Numbered from the stretch's first letter, positions 19,951-29,366 are shown. The stretch is DNA of 64,000 nucleotides from Rickettsia bellii RML369-C (GCF_000012385.1 NC_007940.1:1458077-1522076), one strand, 5' to 3'. Program-made: numbers and translations. The notes: generated from the sequence alone by a model not told the origin.

Positions 19951-20040
19951 CGTCATTGCGAGGAGCGAAGCGACGTGGCAATCTCAGAAAATAATGATGA
20001 GATTGCTTCGTCAAAACTTACAGTTTTTCCTCGCAATGAC
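19951..20040. repeat. Palindromic repeat (CGTCATTGCGAG family)
   Basis: CGTCATTGCGAGGAGCGAAG at the left pairs with TTTTTCCTCGCAATGAC at the right. The inner arms CAATCTCAG and GAGATTGCTTCGTC also pair. It lies between the two tRNA genes; further degenerate pieces cover 20100-20200. Confidence 0.8.
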
Positions 20041-20253
20041 AAGAAAATTACAAAGTAATTGTACGTACGCAATCCAGTAAAAAATACTAACTTATAACAT
20101 TTCTTATTATTTTTTCTGGATTGCCACGCTCATTTCATTCGCTCGCAATGACGATTTTCGATCCACGCAACAATTTCTCCCATGGCTTGGGAACTAGATC
20201 CAGAAAAACAACTTTTTAATACTAATATTTTTACAATTTCTCACCTATAAAGG

Positions 20254-20328
20254 TGGTGCCGGATATCGGATTTGAACTGATGACCTACCGCTTACAAGGC
20301 GGTTGCTCTACCACTGAGCTAATCCGGC
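20254..20328 (-). tRNA. tRNA-Thr (anticodon TGT)
   Basis: On the minus strand: acceptor GCCGGAT/ATCCGGC, D arm AGCTCAGTGGTAGAGC, anticodon stem ACCGC/GCGGT around loop CTTGTAA, T arm with GTTCAAATCC, discriminator A and an encoded CCA. It reads ACA codons. Confidence 0.97.
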
Positions 20329-20358
20329 TTATTTTTTATTTATTACTTGAACTGAAAA

Positions 20359-20640
20359 CGTCATTGCGAGGAGCAAAGCGACGAAGCAATCTCAGGAATT
20401 TTATACTACTTCGTAAGATTGCCACGTCGATGCTATGCATCTTCTCGCAATGACGATGGACGCCCCACCCACGCAGGCAAGCCTTAAGCGGGAATGACAC
20501 CAAGAGCTTTTTTCAAGCCATGTAACAAAAATTTGGTAAAAATTAAAATAACTTATTATAAGTTATTTTACTGGACCCCGCAGGTACAAGCCACGGGGTG
20601 ACAGGGAAAAATGGTCCACGCAACAATACCGCCACAGGAT
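20359..20640. repeat. Cluster of palindromic repeats between tRNA-Thr and rpsP
   Basis: 20359-20455 is a copy of the CGTCATTGCGAG family with both ends present (CTTCTCGCAATGACG on the right). 20460-20640 holds fragments of other families (CCCACCCACGCAGGCAAGCC; GACCCCGCAGGTACAAGCCA). No coding potential is seen. Confidence 0.65.
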
Positions 20641-20644
20641 GAAA

Positions 20645-20980
20645 TTACGCTTCTTTAGCTTCTTTTTTGCTTGGTTTAGCTTTACGGTTTTTTAGCTTAA
20701 CTTCCATCTCTTTTTTAACTTTCTCAGGAAGAGCTATACCGGCTTGCTCGATAAATCTTGCAACTCTATCTGTTGGTTTAGCACCAGATTTAAGCCAATA
20801 TTCTACACGATCCGCTTTTAGAACTACACGCTCATTACTATCTTTAGCAAGCATCGGATTATAAGTTCCAACTTTTTCTAAAAAATCACCATCACGTGGT
20901 GCGGTTGCGTTAGCTACTACTACACGGTAAAAAGGACGCTTTTTAGCACCGCCTCTAGCTAAACGAATTTTTACTGCCAT
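20645..20980 (-). CDS. rpsP: 30S ribosomal protein S16
   Basis: Small-subunit assembly protein. The N-terminus [24 protein letters not shown] is the family signature, followed by [14 protein letters not shown] and the [13 protein letters not shown] segment. At 111 residues it has the lysine-rich tail common in alphaproteobacteria. rpmG lies 13 bases upstream on the same strand, so they are probably one transcript. Confidence 0.97.
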   Translation of the reverse strand: MAVKIRLARGGAKKRPFYRVVVANATAPRDGDFLEKVGTYNPMLAKDSNERVVLKADRVEYWLKSGAKPTDRVARFIEQAGIALPEKVKKEMEVKLKNRKAKPSKKEAKEA

Positions 20981-20992
20981 ATATTACTTCGA

Positions 20993-21163
20993 TTATTTTA
21001 TTTTTTCTTCTTTAAAAAGAACATGTTTTCTTACTTTTGGATCGTATTTACGAAAAGAAAGCTTTTCGGTTTGCGTTTTTGGATTACGCTTTTTCACTAA
21101 AAAAAAGCCTGTACCTGCGGTACTTACTAACCTTACCAAAATGTTTTTATTTTTCTTTGCCAT
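20993..21163 (-). CDS. rpmG: 50S ribosomal protein L33
   Basis: A 56-residue protein starting [19 protein letters not shown] and ending [14 protein letters not shown]. The [19 protein letters not shown] stretch identifies L33. It lacks the paired cysteines of zinc-binding L33 forms. Start is ATG 21161-21163, stop TAA 20993-20995. Confidence 0.95.
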   Translation of the reverse strand: MAKKNKNILVRLVSTAGTGFFLVKKRNPKTQTEKLSFRKYDPKVRKHVLFKEEKIK

Positions 21164-21289
21164 TAGCTTATCGCCTAATCAAGATATTATAATATTCTAA
21201 GTAGAGCAGAATAAAACTAAATTAAGAAATAGTCAAGAAAAAACTCGGTTAATGCGTTTTTTTATTAGACTCCTTGCATAACGCAGTTA

Positions 21290-21395
21290 ATAAAGAGGAA
21301 TTTGCAGGAAACACGCAGTACAGCACCGCAGCGTACAAAAAAGTACGTGAGGATGCGAGCAGCGGATTGACGCACAAATTACCTTTAGAAACAAG
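21290..21395. repeat. Degenerate palindromic element downstream of hemF
   Basis: CCGCAGCGTACAAAAAAGTA followed by GTGAGGATGCGAGCAGCGGA and ACGCACAAATTACCT matches the inner part of the element at 45922-46035. It abuts the hemF stop codon. Confidence 0.55.
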
Positions 21396-22235
21396 TTATG
21401 CCCACTTTACCTCCGGTGGTAGCGACATTAAGATTGCCTCAACATTGCCGTCAGTCATTAAACCGAACTTTGTGCCTCTATCATATAGCAAATTAAATTC
21501 TACGTATCTACCTCGTCTTATAAGCTGGTATTCTTTTTGCTCATCCGTCCAAGGTAAAAATAGCTTATTTCTAACGATTTCAGGATATACTGATAATAAC
21601 GCTTTGCCTACATCTTGCGTAAAAGAAAAATCTTGCTCAAAATTACCACTATTTAGATAATCGTAAAATATTCCGCCGACTCCTCTCGGTTCTTTTCTAT
21701 GTTTCAAATAAAAATATTCGTCACATTGCTTTTTAAATTTAGGATAATAACCAGAATCATATTTGTCGCACGCTTCTTTGAAAGCTGCATGAAATTTTGC
21801 TGTCTCGTCTTCTTCTGGATAAAAAGGCGTTAAATCACCACCGCCACCAAACCAGTTTTTTGAGGTTTCAATATAACGAGTATTGAAGTGCATTGCAGGG
21901 ATTAACGGAGATTTAAGGTGAGCAACTAATGAAATACCAGTAGCAAAAAACTTGCCGTCTAGCTCTGCTCCCGGGATTTCGGCACGAAACGCCTTTGAGA
22001 ATTCACCGAATACAGTGGATATATTAACGCCGACTTTTTCAAACACTTTCCCTTTCATGACGGACATAACACCGCCGCCACCGCCATCACGTTCCCAGCT
22101 CGAGCGGACAAACTTACCAGGCTTTAAACCTTTTGCCTTTGCGTATTCTTCTTCGATTTTTTCAAATTCTGCACATACTAAATCACGTAAATTAGTAAAC
22201 CAGCTACTTGTTACTTCTCTATTTTTTTTGTTCAT
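21396..22235 (-). CDS. hemF: Oxygen-dependent coproporphyrinogen III oxidase
   Basis: Haem pathway enzyme that decarboxylates coproporphyrinogen III to protoporphyrinogen IX with O2. The 279 residues include SSWERDGGGGGVMSVMKG, HFNTRYIE, WFGGGGDLTPFY and KHRKEPRGVGGIFYDYL, all family hallmarks, and GRYVEFNLLYDRGTKFGL near the end. The start overlaps the end of the transporter gene by 17 bases, indicating one operon. hemJ, hemH and hemE are elsewhere in the window. Confidence 0.96.
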   Translation of the reverse strand: MNKKNREVTSSWFTNLRDLVCAEFEKIEEEYAKAKGLKPGKFVRSSWERDGGGGGVMSVMKGKVFEKVGVNISTVFGEFSKAFRAEIPGAELDGKFFATGISLVAHLKSPLIPAMHFNTRYIETSKNWFGGGGDLTPFYPEEDETAKFHAAFKEACDKYDSGYYPKFKKQCDEYFYLKHRKEPRGVGGIFYDYLNSGNFEQDFSFTQDVGKALLSVYPEIVRNKLFLPWTDEQKEYQLIRRGRYVEFNLLYDRGTKFGLMTDGNVEAILMSLPPEVKWA

Positions 22236-23490
22236 AACTATATAACAACTGTTTGATTACTCTTCTCATCATATACATAATAATTAAAAATATAGCTGCA
22301 ATAATCATGATATAGAAAGCTGGAGCGTAAAATAATTTAGTATGCTCAACAAGCCAACGTGAAATAATCGGGGACGTACCGCCAAATATTGCTATCGCAA
22401 AGTTGTAGCTGAAAGCAACGCCGGTAAATTTTTGTTCTGCAGTAAATAGAGAAATAACGAATATATATGCCGTACCTGCTATACTTCCTGCAAGCATGCC
22501 AAGAACAGTAAGTGCTAGAATTTGCTGCCAAGTTTCTTCTGCCGACATAAGTAACATAGTCGGTAAGATCAATAGCAAAATTGCAGTACCAACTAACATA
22601 CTCATCTTAAACTTTCCGATAATATCGGCAGCACCGCCAGCAAGCGGCATCGCAACCATTGCAATAAACAAGCTATAAGCTGAATAGGATAAAGCAATAG
22701 CATTATCAAAATGCATAACATTGTAATAAAACACATTTATATATGTTTTTACTAAATACATAATACTGCTAGCTATGGCACCTATACATATGGTCAAAAA
22801 CATAGATTTCCAAGCTGTTTTTATTACGTTGGAAAAAGGAGCTTTAAGAACTTTTTTCTTTTTCTCAAGGATTTTAAAAATCGGCGTTTCTGAAACACGC
22901 AGTCGCAAGTAAAATCCGGCAAGTCCTATAAAACCGCCTAGAAGAAAAGCAAACCGCCACGCAAAATCAACATGGGAAAAATAACGCTCTATTATAATAC
23001 CGATAAAAATTGCTACTAATGTGCCAACAATATTGGAACCATGTACTAAACCTGCTGTAAAACCAGGTCTTAAATTTTGACGATGTTCTAAAATGAAAAT
23101 AGCAGCTCCTGTTCCCTCACCGCTAATACAAAGTCCCTGAATAAGCCGCATTATGATTAGAGTTATAGGTGCATAAACCCCAATATCTGCATATGAGGGG
23201 ATCAAACCCATGATAAAGGTCGGTATAGTCATACCAAGCATAGATATTATCAGGGCAATACGCCTACCATATCTATCACCAATATAACCAAATAATATAC
23301 CGCCGATAGGTCTTGTCAAAAACCCAACCGCAAATACCGCAAGGCTTAAAAGAATCTGGATAAATTCTGACTCCCCAGGAAAGAAAATTCGCCCTATAAT
23401 TGGCGAGAAAACTGAATATACAGTAAAGTCATAATATTCAAGTATATTCCCTGAAATGGCAGATAGAAAAATGAATTTAGATTTATTCAT
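22219..23490 (-). CDS. MFS transporter, ProP-like (proline/betaine type)
   Basis: A 423-residue inner-membrane permease with about 12 hydrophobic segments. GYIGDRYGRRIAL is the loop 2-3 motif of the major facilitator superfamily. The opening NILEYYDFTVYSVFSPIIG and the RLIQGLCISGEGTGAAIFI segment place it in the metabolite/proton symporter (ProP) group, of which rickettsiae keep many copies. Substrate cannot be read from sequence. It probably shares a transcript with hemF. Confidence 0.88.
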   Translation of the reverse strand: MNKSKFIFLSAISGNILEYYDFTVYSVFSPIIGRIFFPGESEFIQILLSLAVFAVGFLTRPIGGILFGYIGDRYGRRIALIISMLGMTIPTFIMGLIPSYADIGVYAPITLIIMRLIQGLCISGEGTGAAIFILEHRQNLRPGFTAGLVHGSNIVGTLVAIFIGIIIERYFSHVDFAWRFAFLLGGFIGLAGFYLRLRVSETPIFKILEKKKKVLKAPFSNVIKTAWKSMFLTICIGAIASSIMYLVKTYINVFYYNVMHFDNAIALSYSAYSLFIAMVAMPLAGGAADIIGKFKMSMLVGTAILLLILPTMLLMSAEETWQQILALTVLGMLAGSIAGTAYIFVISLFTAEQKFTGVAFSYNFAIAIFGGTSPIISRWLVEHTKLFYAPAFYIMIIAAIFLIIMYMMRRVIKQLLYSYEQKK

Positions 23491-23560
23491 CGAACTCTAA
23501 ATAACTTAATTACTAATTAGTTATTATAAACAAGTTCTATCATTTATAAAGTGTAAATTT

Positions 23561-24455
23561 TTATCTAATAAAATTTGCCCTTTTTGCACGTCGTGCATTT
23601 GTAGCTAAATCTCCAGTAGCCTTTTCATTATCTTGCTTTCTTTTTAATAATGTATCTTTTAAATCTTTACCTATTGTTGCTGCTTGTGTTACGGCAGTTT
23701 TCTTAGAAACATTTTTTAACTTAGCTTGATATTCTTTAATTTTTGATATTCGGTTTTCACGCAATTGTTCATAATGAGTTTTGCCACCTGTTCCTTGAAC
23801 CTTTTCTTCCATTTTTGCCACAAAATTCTTAAGAGGCTCAGGCTCTTTGTTCTGAATAAGAATTAAACAATTTTTGTCTAAAGCTCCTGGCATTTTTTCT
23901 TGTATCTTTTTTATCCCACGGTACATATCTAAAGGTTCTGGAGCATAATGCCCACTATTATCAGATATTAATTTTATTTTTCCAGCATCGATAGATATCA
24001 TTCCAGACATTTCAGCTGGTATACCACCTAAAAATGAAGCATGAGACAAGCTGGGGTTTTCTGGATCAACAGGCTGTCCTTCATGACTTCCAATATATAA
24101 ATTACCTTTCTTATCCATAATAAAAGCTTGTTGATCTTCTACTCCTTTACTTGTCTTACCAACAGTGCTAGCATGTTTTCCCTTATGATCTAATAACGCT
24201 TCTAAAGGTTTACTGTATGTTATCTGGTGATTGCGTAGCATCTCTTCCGACATTAACTAGCATAGGAAATTCAAATGTATAACGACCTATACTTTTCACT
24301 AACTTACCAGTAGCTATCTGTTCCAGATAATCTGAATGATCTGATTTTTCAGATATTCTTACCCTTACTGAATCAACTGGATCTCCTAACGCATGTCTAA
24401 ATTTATCAACAGCTTTCTTCCAACGATTTTCAGTGCCACTACCATTATTTTTCAT
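23561..24455 (-). pseudogene. Effector-like protein with SFLGG...SGHY motif, split by a frameshift
   Basis: Two overlapping frames: 24455-24210 (81 residues, MKNNGSGTENRWKKAVDKF) and 24253-23561 (230 residues). Read together with one shift near 24230 they give one protein of about 295 residues. The second contains LSHASFLGG, then MISIDAGKIKLISDNSGHYAPEP. This is a motif I know from many uncharacterised or secreted proteins of intracellular and plant-associated bacteria, where SFL-G--V--AGE and SGHY-P recur. The tail is Lys/Arg-rich. Two overlapping genes are the alternative reading. Role unknown. Confidence 0.55.
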
Positions 24456-24509
24456 AATACATTCTCTATTTATTGACTATTATTAAAGATATTCATGTTT
24501 TTATTATTG

Positions 24510-24775
24510 TCAAATTATATCGTGACTAGTAAAACCTGAGTCGTCTGAATCATAATCTGGAAGCGGTTCATTTAGTTTTAAAATATCTTTAATAGATAGA
24601 TTTTTAATCCCTTTGCTAGTATCAACCTGCATATCTCTATGAATTTTTGTTTCCTTTCTTCAGTATTATGATACTTCTTAATATGATCAGCAGCATTAGT
24701 TTTTATTTTAGGGCTCTTTTTAAATAATTCAGCCCTAAAATTACCTTTAAATCTTAATTTGTTTGTATAAAAATC
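24510..24775 (-). pseudogene. Gene remnant downstream of the 24780 gene
   Basis: No start codon, but open stretches in two frames join as TNKLRFKGNFRAELFKK, then HIKKYHNTEERKQKFHRD, then SIKDILKLNEPLPDYDSDDS, ending FTSHDII at TGA 24510-24512. An ATG at 24630-24632 would give only 40 residues of the end. It looks like the tail of a decayed gene of the same effector-like type as its neighbours. Confidence 0.35.
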
Positions 24776-24779
24776 AAAA

Positions 24780-25703
24780 TTATCTAGTAGGAACTTTTGG
24801 GGTTTCTACTTTTTTAAGTGCGGCAGCTTTCGGTTTTTTATTAATTCCTGCAAAATTCTTTTCTTGCTCTTTACGTAATTCTTCACCTATTTTTTTTGCA
24901 ACTTCTCTACTACCTTTTAAAGCACTTCTAGCTGGTTTTTTATCAAGACTTTTCTTACCTTTTGAAGTATCAACCTTTTCACTTTTATGAAAAGTTTTAG
25001 TTGCTGCTTTTTCTGATATTTTTACAGTTCGTTTATCGCTTTTTAAAGTATTTTTAGTAGCTTGCTTTTCATTTCTAACACTTCCTAAATAATAAATTTT
25101 ATTACTTTCTTGTTTAAACTGATTTTGATTTGGTATCGGTTTGCCTTTTAAATCTAAAAACTGATTATCCTTTTCTGCAGAAGCAGAAAATGATTTTAAA
25201 AACTCATTATTTTTCTTAATGGCAAATACTTTTCCATTTTTTTCAAGGATAGTTTCATCAAACTTAACACCCTCATCTAATATTACTTTTGCAAAATCAC
25301 CTACCTCTCCAACTTTTTTACCATTAATATCATAAGCATAAAGTTTTGTTTCATGAAAATCTAAATCGTCTAAAAAATTTTCTATTGATTTTTTATCTTT
25401 AGTAAAAGCACCTATAATTTGTTCTTCTTTTCGGACTGATTCTACTGGAAATATTTCATTTACAGTAATTTTTTCCGTACGTTTAATTATACCTAAAAAA
25501 GCTAGAACTTTTTTAAATTTACCTAAATCACGCTTTACTTCAATTTCTCGTTTTCTTTCTAGGTTTATTTTTTCTTTATGTTCTACTTCTCCTACGATTA
25601 AATGCCCATCTACAGCTTTGCCGTGTTCATCTTTAAAATGTAGTATTTTAGCGTTTTTTATTTGATTTAGTTCGGTTGTTTGTGGATGCTCTTTTTGTGT
25701 CAT
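24780..25703 (-). CDS. Unknown lysine-rich protein
   Basis: A 307-residue protein (MTQKEHPQTTELNQIKNAKI) that I do not recognise. Residues 1-200 are mixed alpha/beta with short hydrophobic strands (IIGAFTKDK; KLYAYDINGKKVGEVGDF). Residues 205-307 are highly basic and low in complexity (KSDKRTVKISEKAATKTFHK), as in nucleic-acid-binding or secreted proteins. There is no signal peptide or membrane segment. It sits between bdhA and the effector-like fragments on the same strand. Confidence 0.5.
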   Translation of the reverse strand: MTQKEHPQTTELNQIKNAKILHFKDEHGKAVDGHLIVGEVEHKEKINLERKREIEVKRDLGKFKKVLAFLGIIKRTEKITVNEIFPVESVRKEEQIIGAFTKDKKSIENFLDDLDFHETKLYAYDINGKKVGEVGDFAKVILDEGVKFDETILEKNGKVFAIKKNNEFLKSFSASAEKDNQFLDLKGKPIPNQNQFKQESNKIYYLGSVRNEKQATKNTLKSDKRTVKISEKAATKTFHKSEKVDTSKGKKSLDKKPARSALKGSREVAKKIGEELRKEQEKNFAGINKKPKAAALKKVETPKVPTR

Positions 25704-25811
25704 AACTCCCTCTTAAAAATAAAAATTAATTTATTTTAGTGTAATACACTTTTCAAGAAATTTCTAGCATTAGTTATTTCTTAATAGTTAATGTTTATTA
25801 AGAAATTTGGG

Positions 25812-26591
25812 TTATTGTGCTGTCCAGCCCCCATCTATCAAGAGTCCAGCTCCTGTTATAGATGATGCTTTTTCGTCACATAGAAATATTACTAAATCAG
25901 CTATTTCGCTTGCCTCCACGAATTTCTTTGTGGCTTGTGATTTTAATATTACGTCTTTTAAGGCTGATTCTTCGCTAATATGGCGAGCTTTTGCAGTATC
26001 TGCTATTTGGTTTTTTACAAGAGGAGTATTTACATAACCAGGGCAGATAGCATTAACGGTAATATTATTCTCAGCTACCTCTAAAGCAACAGTTTTAGTT
26101 AATCCAAGGATTCCGTGCTTTGCTGCCACATATGCGGATTTAAAAGGGGATGCAACGTATGCGTGAGCTGAAGCGATATTGACGATACGCCCAAAGCCGT
26201 TCTTTTTCATTATAGGAATAGCGTATTTTGTAGTATAGAAAGATGCTATTAAATCTATACGCAAAATCTGTTCCCATTTATCTTCTGGAAACTCATCGAT
26301 AGGGGCAACATGTTGAATGCCTGCGTTATTCACTAATATATCTATTTTTCCGAATTCTTTTACTATATTCTCAAACATAGATTTTATTTCACTCGGCTTT
26401 TCAAGATTTACTCCTTGATAAAATATTTCAGCTGCACCAAGCTTTTTTAATTCCATAGAAATTTTTTTCACTTCATCATCTTTTGCAAAACCATTAATAA
26501 CTAATTTAGTACCAAGTTTTGCAAAATGCTTGGCTATTTCAAACCCAATACCACTTGTTGAACCGGTTATAACTACTACTTTATCTTTCAT
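25812..26591 (-). CDS. bdhA: D-3-hydroxybutyrate dehydrogenase (short-chain dehydrogenase)
   Basis: NAD-dependent enzyme interconverting 3-hydroxybutyrate and acetoacetate. 259 residues with TGSTSGIG (cofactor), NNAGIQHVAPIDEFPEDKW, the catalytic Ser/Tyr/Lys set (IASAHAYVASPFKSAYVAAKHG) and CPGYVNTPLV. The IQHVAPIDEFP segment is typical of the hydroxybutyrate subgroup. It is intact, whereas the acetoacetyl-CoA reductase at 10732 is dead, so polymer synthesis is lost but ketone-body interconversion may remain. Confidence 0.88.
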   Translation of the reverse strand: MKDKVVVITGSTSGIGFEIAKHFAKLGTKLVINGFAKDDEVKKISMELKKLGAAEIFYQGVNLEKPSEIKSMFENIVKEFGKIDILVNNAGIQHVAPIDEFPEDKWEQILRIDLIASFYTTKYAIPIMKKNGFGRIVNIASAHAYVASPFKSAYVAAKHGILGLTKTVALEVAENNITVNAICPGYVNTPLVKNQIADTAKARHISEESALKDVILKSQATKKFVEASEIADLVIFLCDEKASSITGAGLLIDGGWTAQ

Positions 26592-26640
26592 TTTTACCTC
26601 CTGTTATGTTACTTCTAAAAAGACTTGTATGCAGTGTTCG

Positions 26641-26670
26641 ATGTCATTCCCGCATAGGCGGGAATGACAT
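26641..26670. repeat. Short perfect hairpin (ATGTCATTCCCGC family)
   Basis: Perfect 13-base arms ATGTCATTCCCGC and GCGGGAATGACAT around ATAG. The arms are those of the longer elements at 58173 and 58802, with the centre deleted. Confidence 0.8.
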
Positions 26671-26741
26671 CGGAGTCATACAACAACGCCACCACGGATG
26701 GCATGATAAGTATTAAATTGTCTTTTATTTAAAAGTAACTT

Positions 26742-26933
26742 ATGTTAGATGTTACTAAAAGAAAAATGTGTAAATCTATGGAAATTGTTAATAGTGTTGA
26801 TGCATCTGTATCTTGCTGCGGTAAAGAGCCGCCTTATGATCATCCAAGAGTTTATCTAGAAATTGATAAAGAAAAAAAAGAAGTTAGCTGCCTTTATTGT
26901 AGTAAGAAATTTAGATTAATAGAACCAAAATGA
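26742..26933 (+). CDS. Small zinc-finger protein (CHCC type, NDUFS6-like)
   Basis: 63 residues with the metal ligands Cys-x9-His-x14-Cys-x2-Cys (CCGKEPPYDHPRVYL, then VSCLYC). This family is widespread in alphaproteobacteria and related to the complex I accessory subunit NDUFS6. An internal ATG at 26778 (MEIVNSVDASVSCCG) may be the true start. The stop overlaps the mutL start by ATGA, so translation is probably coupled. Confidence 0.8.
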   Translation: MLDVTKRKMCKSMEIVNSVDASVSCCGKEPPYDHPRVYLEIDKEKKEVSCLYCSKKFRLIEPK

Positions 26934-28765
26934 CTATAAAGCTTCTTTCAGAAAGTACTATCAACCGCATTGCTGCCGGCGAAGTTATAGAGCGTCCCGC
27001 ATCGGTTGTAAAGGAATTGGTTGAAAATGCCGTTGATGCAGGTAGTACCAAAATTGACATTATCTTAGAGCGTGCCGGCAAAAATCTAATCATCATTTCC
27101 GATGATGGCGTCGGTATGACGGATAAGGAGCTAGAGATTGCCGTTGAGCGTCATACTACTTCTAAACTTGATGAGACCGATTTCCTAAATATACATACTT
27201 TCGGTTTTAGGGGCGAGGCATTACCATCTATTGCTGCTATTAGCAAAATGCTGATTACTTCTAAAAAACGTGATAATCAAAAAGCTTTTCAGATTAAGTT
27301 AATCGGTGGTGATGAGAAACAAATTGCTCCAGCTATCCATAATGAAGGTACTAAAATTGAGATAAGAGATTTATTTTTTGCTACGCCCGCACGTCTGAAA
27401 TTTTTAAGAACTGATAAAACCGAGCTTGCAGCTACTGTAGATGTGGTTAAAAAGATTGCACTCGCACATCCTGAAATATCATTTAGCCTAACACATGATG
27501 GTAAAACCTTGCTAAAGCTTAAAGGACAAAATAAGGACGCCGAAAACAACTTAAAACAAAGAATAATTGACGTAATAGGGGAGGATTTTATAAAAAATGC
27601 CTCTTATATAGATTTTAAATCCCCTGATTTCTCTATTTATGGCTATACGAGCATCCCAACATATAATAGAGCATCTAGCGAAGATCAGTTTTTATTCATC
27701 AATAACAGACCGGTAAAAGATAAATTGCTGCAAGTAGCTCTAAGGGTAGCATATCAAGATTATATGCCGCGTGATCGCTACCCGCTATGTGCCATATTCT
27801 TGCAAATCGATCCACAACTTGTTGACGTAAATGTCCATCCGGCAAAAGCTGAAGTTAGGTTTCATGATCCAAATTATGTGCGAAATTTACTTATAGATTC
27901 AATCAAAAATGCCTTGTCGAATAAAAGTCATATCGCATCAACTACTATCGCATCTAGTGCTATTGAATTATTTAAAAACCCATTCGTTAATAAAGAACCA
28001 GCTATAAGTAAACCCTTAAACGTGAATAGTAAACCTAGCGAATATCGACCTGCTACGTCACCTACTGTGCCTAAATATACGCCAAATAATAGCTGCCAAA
28101 AATTAATAGATACACTACCACATGCTAGAATCGAGCAGGAAGTAGAACAGCGTATCCAAAACGAACCACAAAAATCTTCGCAATATAGGCTGGGAGCTGC
28201 TAAAGCACAGCTTCATACTACTTATGTCATTTCACAGACGGAAGATAGTATAGTAATTACTGACCAGCATGCAGCACATGAGCGTCTTGGATATGAAAAA
28301 ATCAAGAATTATATTAAGAATGAAGAGCTGATAAAACAGCGTTTACTTATCCCTGAAATAGTGGAGTTACCGGACGAAAAAAGAGCAGATATTTTATATG
28401 AGAACAAAGATAAATTATCTAAATTAGGCTTAAGCTTAGAAAAATTCGGCGAAAAATCTATCATAGTAACCGAAATTCCCAATATTCTTGGTGATATAAA
28501 CGTACAAAAGCTAATTCAAGATTTAGCTGACCATTTAGCAGAATGCGGGGAAAATATAGCCTTGACTGAGTTAATTGAGCATGTTACCGAGACCTATGCT
28601 TGCCACTACTCTATCCGAGCAGGACGAAAATTATCAGCCGATGAAATGAACGCACTACTCCGCCAAATGGAAAACACGCCATTTTCAGGACAGTGCAACC
28701 ACGGCAGACCTACCTATATTGAACTTAAGCTTAAAGATATCGAACGTTTATTTGGTAGAAAATAA
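26930..28765 (+). CDS. mutL: DNA mismatch repair protein MutL
   Basis: GHKL ATPase that links MutS to downstream repair. 611 residues with ELVENAVDAGSTKIDI (motif I), DDGVGM (motif II) and GFRGEALPSIAAISK (motif III); the linker is about residues 340-430. The C-terminal dimerisation domain has DQHAAHERLGYEKI and ends with CNHGRPTYIELKLKDIERLF. It appears intact. The 3' end converges on a truncated toxin gene, and the spacer contains part of a palindromic repeat. Confidence 0.96.
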   Translation: MTIKLLSESTINRIAAGEVIERPASVVKELVENAVDAGSTKIDIILERAGKNLIIISDDGVGMTDKELEIAVERHTTSKLDETDFLNIHTFGFRGEALPSIAAISKMLITSKKRDNQKAFQIKLIGGDEKQIAPAIHNEGTKIEIRDLFFATPARLKFLRTDKTELAATVDVVKKIALAHPEISFSLTHDGKTLLKLKGQNKDAENNLKQRIIDVIGEDFIKNASYIDFKSPDFSIYGYTSIPTYNRASSEDQFLFINNRPVKDKLLQVALRVAYQDYMPRDRYPLCAIFLQIDPQLVDVNVHPAKAEVRFHDPNYVRNLLIDSIKNALSNKSHIASTTIASSAIELFKNPFVNKEPAISKPLNVNSKPSEYRPATSPTVPKYTPNNSCQKLIDTLPHARIEQEVEQRIQNEPQKSSQYRLGAAKAQLHTTYVISQTEDSIVITDQHAAHERLGYEKIKNYIKNEELIKQRLLIPEIVELPDEKRADILYENKDKLSKLGLSLEKFGEKSIIVTEIPNILGDINVQKLIQDLADHLAECGENIALTELIEHVTETYACHYSIRAGRKLSADEMNALLRQMENTPFSGQCNHGRPTYIELKLKDIERLFGRK

Positions 28766-28845
28766 ATAACCTTATTGCGTGGATCGACAAACGTCTTCAG
28801 CGTCACCCCGTGGCGGCATTGTTGCGTAGGCGGGAATCCAGCATA

Positions 28846-28950
28846 AAGCAAGATACCTAAGCTTTTAATAGTAAGTTGTAACTGTTTAGATAGTTTCTTA
28901 AGTTGCCTTTGAGCATTAGGTGCAAGCTCAATTTTATATTCAGAACGCAT
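28846..28950 (-). pseudogene. RelE/ParE-type toxin truncated by a palindromic repeat
   Basis: Starts at ATG 28948-28950 with MRSEYKIELAPNAQRQLKKL, the normal opening of this toxin family. After SKQLQLTIKSLGI it passes into repeat sequence (FPPTQQCRHGV) and then the antisense of mutL. The catalytic strand motif is gone, so it cannot be active as a RelE fold. It starts 10 bases after the stop of the antitoxin at 28961. Confidence 0.8.
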
Positions 28951-28960
28951 AGCTATAGCT

Positions 28961-29212
28961 TTATAATATTTCTTTTTTAAATTCATCTAAAGAAATAGTA
29001 CCCTTTAACTTTGCCTCTTTAACAGCTTCTTTGGCTTCCTCTATATCTAATTTATTTTCAATCATTTCTATTAATTTTAAGTCTTCTATAGGTATTACTG
29101 CGGCTAAGTCTTTACCTCGACGGCTTAAAACTATTCTTTCTTTTCCATAGCTACTACGATTTATTATTTCTGAAAAATGCTTTCTAGCAACCGAGGTAGT
29201 TATGTTTGACAT
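28961..29212 (-). CDS. Phd/YefM-family antitoxin
   Basis: 83 residues from ATG 29210-29212 (MSNITTSVARKHFSEIINRS), with the family strand RIVLSRRGKDLAAVIPIEDL and an acidic tail (DIEEAKEAVKEAKLKGTISL). A longer frame to 29248 is less likely, because homologues begin near SNIT. The partner toxin is truncated, so this is an orphan antitoxin that might still bind DNA or a related toxin. Confidence 0.85.
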   Translation of the reverse strand: MSNITTSVARKHFSEIINRSSYGKERIVLSRRGKDLAAVIPIEDLKLIEMIENKLDIEEAKEAVKEAKLKGTISLDEFKKEIL

Positions 29213-29332
29213 ATAAATCAATTTGTTATTTATAACCATATTGTACAATTCGTACTAATATTTGTCAAGGCTATTGTAAGTTACGCTTATATAAAGGGGG
29301 CTATTTTGTATAACAAAGTCTACAAAATCAGA

Positions 29333-29360
29333 TTGACTTATTTAAAGTTTTGCCTAGAAT
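29333..29360 (+). promoter_or_regulatory. Promoter of structured RNA element B
   Basis: TTGACT at 29333-29338, a 16-base spacer and TAGAAT at 29355-29360, in the same place and spacing as at element A (17336-17363). Confidence 0.7.
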
Positions 29361-29366
29361 CTTTTT

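Noticed and set aside
20253..20453. Frame covering tRNA-Thr and a repeat.
   Set aside because: It is a translation of the antisense of the tRNA and of palindromic-repeat sequence.
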